This document shows positions 61,350-64,000 of a DNA stretch of 64,000 nt, in pieces. The DNA lies in contig JAMPIT010000890.1 of NCBI GenBank assembly GCA_026261815.1, positions 6,912,001-6,976,000 of the forward strand, written 5' to 3'. Position numbers and translations under genes: made by a program. Under the pieces are notes generated by a model that was given only the letters and a program-made list of their open reading frames with translations, was not told where the DNA came from and ran no database searches. Origin of the DNA: Monarcha castaneiventris obscurior (taxonomy: Eukaryota > Chordata > Aves > Passeriformes > Monarchidae). Numbering within the stretch: the stretch's first letter is position 1; each line of letters starts with the position of its first letter.

Positions 61350-62633
61350 GAATGTAATGAATCTTTGCTGGCTTCACTTTCAGATGCGATAAAGCTTTCC
61401 GAATGACATTTTTCACATTGAAGAAGATACATCAAAGCAGAAGTAGCTAAAATTATTGACTGTGTCAAAACAAGCCTTTAAAAGGAAATGGGCCAGTCTT
61501 TGTGATACAAGCTGCAACAGGAATCATAATTAATGCCAGGAGTTAGTTTTGTTATTTGATCATTGAGGGCCATGGAGAAAGATGGGTCTTGCATTACTGC
61601 TTTTGCAACAGCTGTGAGACTGTATATGTGCATTCGCAATATGCTCTCTGATATTTGTAGGCAACTTTTTAGAGTGTGGCAGCTCTGTTGCTATTTAATA
61701 TTGCAGAGTTTAGGTGTGGTGGAATAAGTCATGACTAGACAGTGTCATGAGCTAAAATTTAAAGCTGTCCAAAACTTTTAGCTGTAAGCTTGTAGTTAAC
61801 ACAGTTGTGAGTGCTGATGTAGTTAACTGAGATTTCACAGCCCAATTTTCTGAATTTTCCCTCCTGTTTACTGATATCTCTCCCCTGCAACATCCTTCAG
61901 ACTCACCCATTGCTGCTAAAGCAGACAAAATATGCTTGTGTAAAATGAAATATGTGAAAACTGCTCATCTCACTTATCATAAAAGAGCATTACTCAGTCA
62001 GTAAAATTTCAGATCTGTGTAGAATCAGAGGTCAGGGGTATAGATATGTTGGTATCTGGTAAGTATACATGCAGAAATGAACTTATGTCCCTCTGAATCC
62101 ATTTTTTTGAACCTGGTATTGTTAGCCTTTAAATAATTACTATGCAAACTGTTTACATATTGAGGTAATTGGGAAATACCCGTACTCGTTTTTTGACACC
62201 TCTTTAATACTTTCAAGACTGGAGACCTGCTGTATTTAGCTGTCTTTTAATCCGAGTTTTGTGTTCACACACAAGTGTGTGAAATCTGCTCTTATGTCTC
62301 TGATTTTTGGAACTGAGAACCATATGGTATCTTGGTTTTGCATTTCTTAGATCTTCTTAATTGTGCCTGCATAGCAATTAGGCTTGTGCATAAATTTGAG
62401 AAAATAATGCATTCATTTGTTCTTAGTGTATAAAATACACTGAGAATTCATTCCAGCTTTTAAAATAACCCTAAAAAGCATTCAGAACAGAATGATTTGG
62501 GTTGCAGTTACTGCATAGTTAATTTGACCCTTTAAGGTTTGCTTTACTTGTTTTTGGTCTTTTATTATGAAATGGCAAGACACAGGATGTCCAATTCATC
62601 CAGTGAATGGGACTAAATTAAGTCTTTGTGCAC
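61350..62633. other. Presumed intron or intergenic DNA, nothing recognised
   Basis: AT-rich, no gene or repeat recognised. Confidence 0.5.
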
Positions 62634-62790
62634 TGATTCAGCAAAGCACTCAGCATTGTGCTTATGTCCCATTTGAAGTCAATGGGATCACTCATGTTTT
62701 AGAAGAAGTGTGTGCTTTTAAGTGTTTTACTGAAAAGGGGTGAGATTATTCTTGAAGTCAAGCATGTGCTTAAGTGCTTGGCAGAATTGA
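62634..62790. repeat. Ancient palindromic dispersed repeat
   Basis: The left end 'tgattcagcaaagcact' is nearly the reverse complement of the right end 'aagtgcttggcagaattg'. A second right-end-like segment (ttaagtgttttactgaaaagggg) lies at about 62718-62740, and the centre carries 'tgaagtcaatgggatcactc'. This matches the pattern of an old, self-complementary repeat that I recall from reptile and bird genomes. Family name not certain. Confidence 0.5.
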
Positions 62791-64000
62791 ATTAGTTAAT
62801 GTCTATGAGTTAGCACAAGAAAAACTGAACCTTGTAGCATGCTTGTTCAGAAGATCCTTTTTCAAAGTTCTACTTGAGGCTGACTGGCTCCAAGAGAATG
62901 TCATAATGCAGTAAGTCAGTAAATTCATCCGTGATGTGTCTTTAGAAAACGAATTGGGATGACTTTAGGACTCTTCCTCATTCAGACGTGGTTTTATCAC
63001 CAAGCTTCTCTTTTCAATTTTTGTCTCTTATTAACTTTTAAAATATATTTTGCATTTCTCGCACCCTTTTTTTAAACTCTCTTCTAGGCACTTATCTTCT
63101 CTCTATATTGAGAAGTGAGTTGAATTTCTTCCTCGAGTTTCTTAGCAGTTGTGTACTTCTATAGGCATTTCTCCTGTTGGGATGCTGCCTTGAGACAGGT
63201 CTCCAAATTTCTCACTCTGAATTGACATCAGAGGTTATTTCTGCCATCATTTCTCCATTGCTACTGGCATCCTTGCTCACCAAATTTCTCTTTCTATTTA
63301 TCTGTTGATCCATTGTATATGCCAACATTGCTGGGGGCAAAATATCGACTACAGGTTTGTGCTGCTTAGACGTGCGGGAATATGTTGTAAAAAAAATAGC
63401 AATTTGTCTTCCCACCAAATTTCTAGGCATGGTGTAGTTATCTCTGCTTTCTGTCATCCCAGCCAGGAAGCAGAAGACAAATGGATTGCATCCTGCTAAG
63501 AAGTCCAATTATTTGATTGGACTTCCAGGACTGGCATAAAGCACCTGCTTTTGTAAAAATTCTGTCACGGATGTCCCTGATGTTTCAGGAAATCAGACCA
63601 GCTTTGAGAGTGATATTTTTGGTGATAAAGGGGAGCAAATGATACCAACTTGGGCATAATGATGGATTCTGATTCAAGTCTTTTAGAAGCCGTACAGCTT
63701 GGTTTTGGTTGACAAAGAACACCAGAGACATCCAGGAACACACAGTAAAAAAACTCTTTCTTGTATCTAAGGACTCTAAAATTTAAATATGAAGTTCAAA
63801 TAACTATAAGGTTAAAATATTCCTGGTAACATAATTCTAATGAGAGGGGTAGGTTCTTATGGGTCACTTGGTCACAGAGCAGGTCACTGCTAAGTAGGGG
63901 AAACACAGCTGATGCCTTCAAAGACCTTTACTCCTCCACTTAACACCTGGATATTTATGTTGTACCTGGGATAAATGGAAGCTGTGATGTACCATCTTTT
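62791..64000. other. Presumed intron or intergenic DNA, nothing recognised
   Basis: AT-rich. A 98-codon minus-strand frame at 63212-63508 has no recognised family. No RNA gene seen up to the window end. Confidence 0.5.

Noticed and set aside
1..64000. tRNA, rRNA, snRNA or microRNA genes
   Set aside because: I looked for T-loop (gttcgaatcc-type) and known small-RNA signatures on both strands and saw none. The short hairpins found are too small for microRNA precursors.

Overview
This window looks like vertebrate nuclear DNA, most likely from a bird. It is a single AT-rich, gene-poor stretch with one dense CpG island near the left end. It carries several 3'-truncated CR1 LINE copies, including the common avian terminus that reads as 'cagaatggtttgggttggaag' on the + strand of minus-oriented copies. 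It also has a solo LTR with a perfect 5-bp target-site duplication, a broken ERV-L-like pol relic, MIR-like and other ancient repeats, and simple repeats. There are no operons, no ribosome-binding-site-led genes, and no complete coding gene that I can recognise. The bird assignment rests on repeat families recalled from general knowledge, not on a database search.

Layout. 1-2850 is upstream flank with nothing recognised. 2850-4135 is the CpG-island promoter, with GC boxes, homopurine/pyrimidine and CA tracts, a GGGCC run and plausible + strand splice donors after 3066, 3583 and 4124. 4148-4228 is a long T/GTTTT tract. From about 4.2 to 64 kb the sequence reads as a very long first intron and/or intergenic DNA. 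CR1 copies lie at 9.5-10.0 kb, 23.5-23.7 kb and 24.0-24.5 kb (minus), 51.9-52.6 kb and 54.7-54.8 kb (plus), and 60.95-61.35 kb (minus). A 612-bp solo LTR lies at 41541-42152. A minus-strand ERV-L-like gag/pro/pol remnant spans about 55.0-56.6 kb and abuts a GC-rich block at 57.0-57.9 kb. MIR-like fragments are at about 7.6, 46.2 and 53.0 kb, and an ancient palindromic repeat is at 62.63-62.79 kb.

The simplest reading is a + strand gene whose promoter and untranslated first exon lie in the CpG island and whose body is mostly outside the window to the right. The gene cannot be named. Four internal stretches have exon-like architecture (acceptor, open frame, and donor or stop): 2920-3066 (+), 20366-20502 (+), 44953-45047 (-) and 45238-45437 (+). 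They are unproven candidates. I did not find a convincing new biological system. The most checkable observations are these candidate exons, the clean solo LTR, the CR1 copy with an in-frame internal deletion, and several perfect short hairpins.
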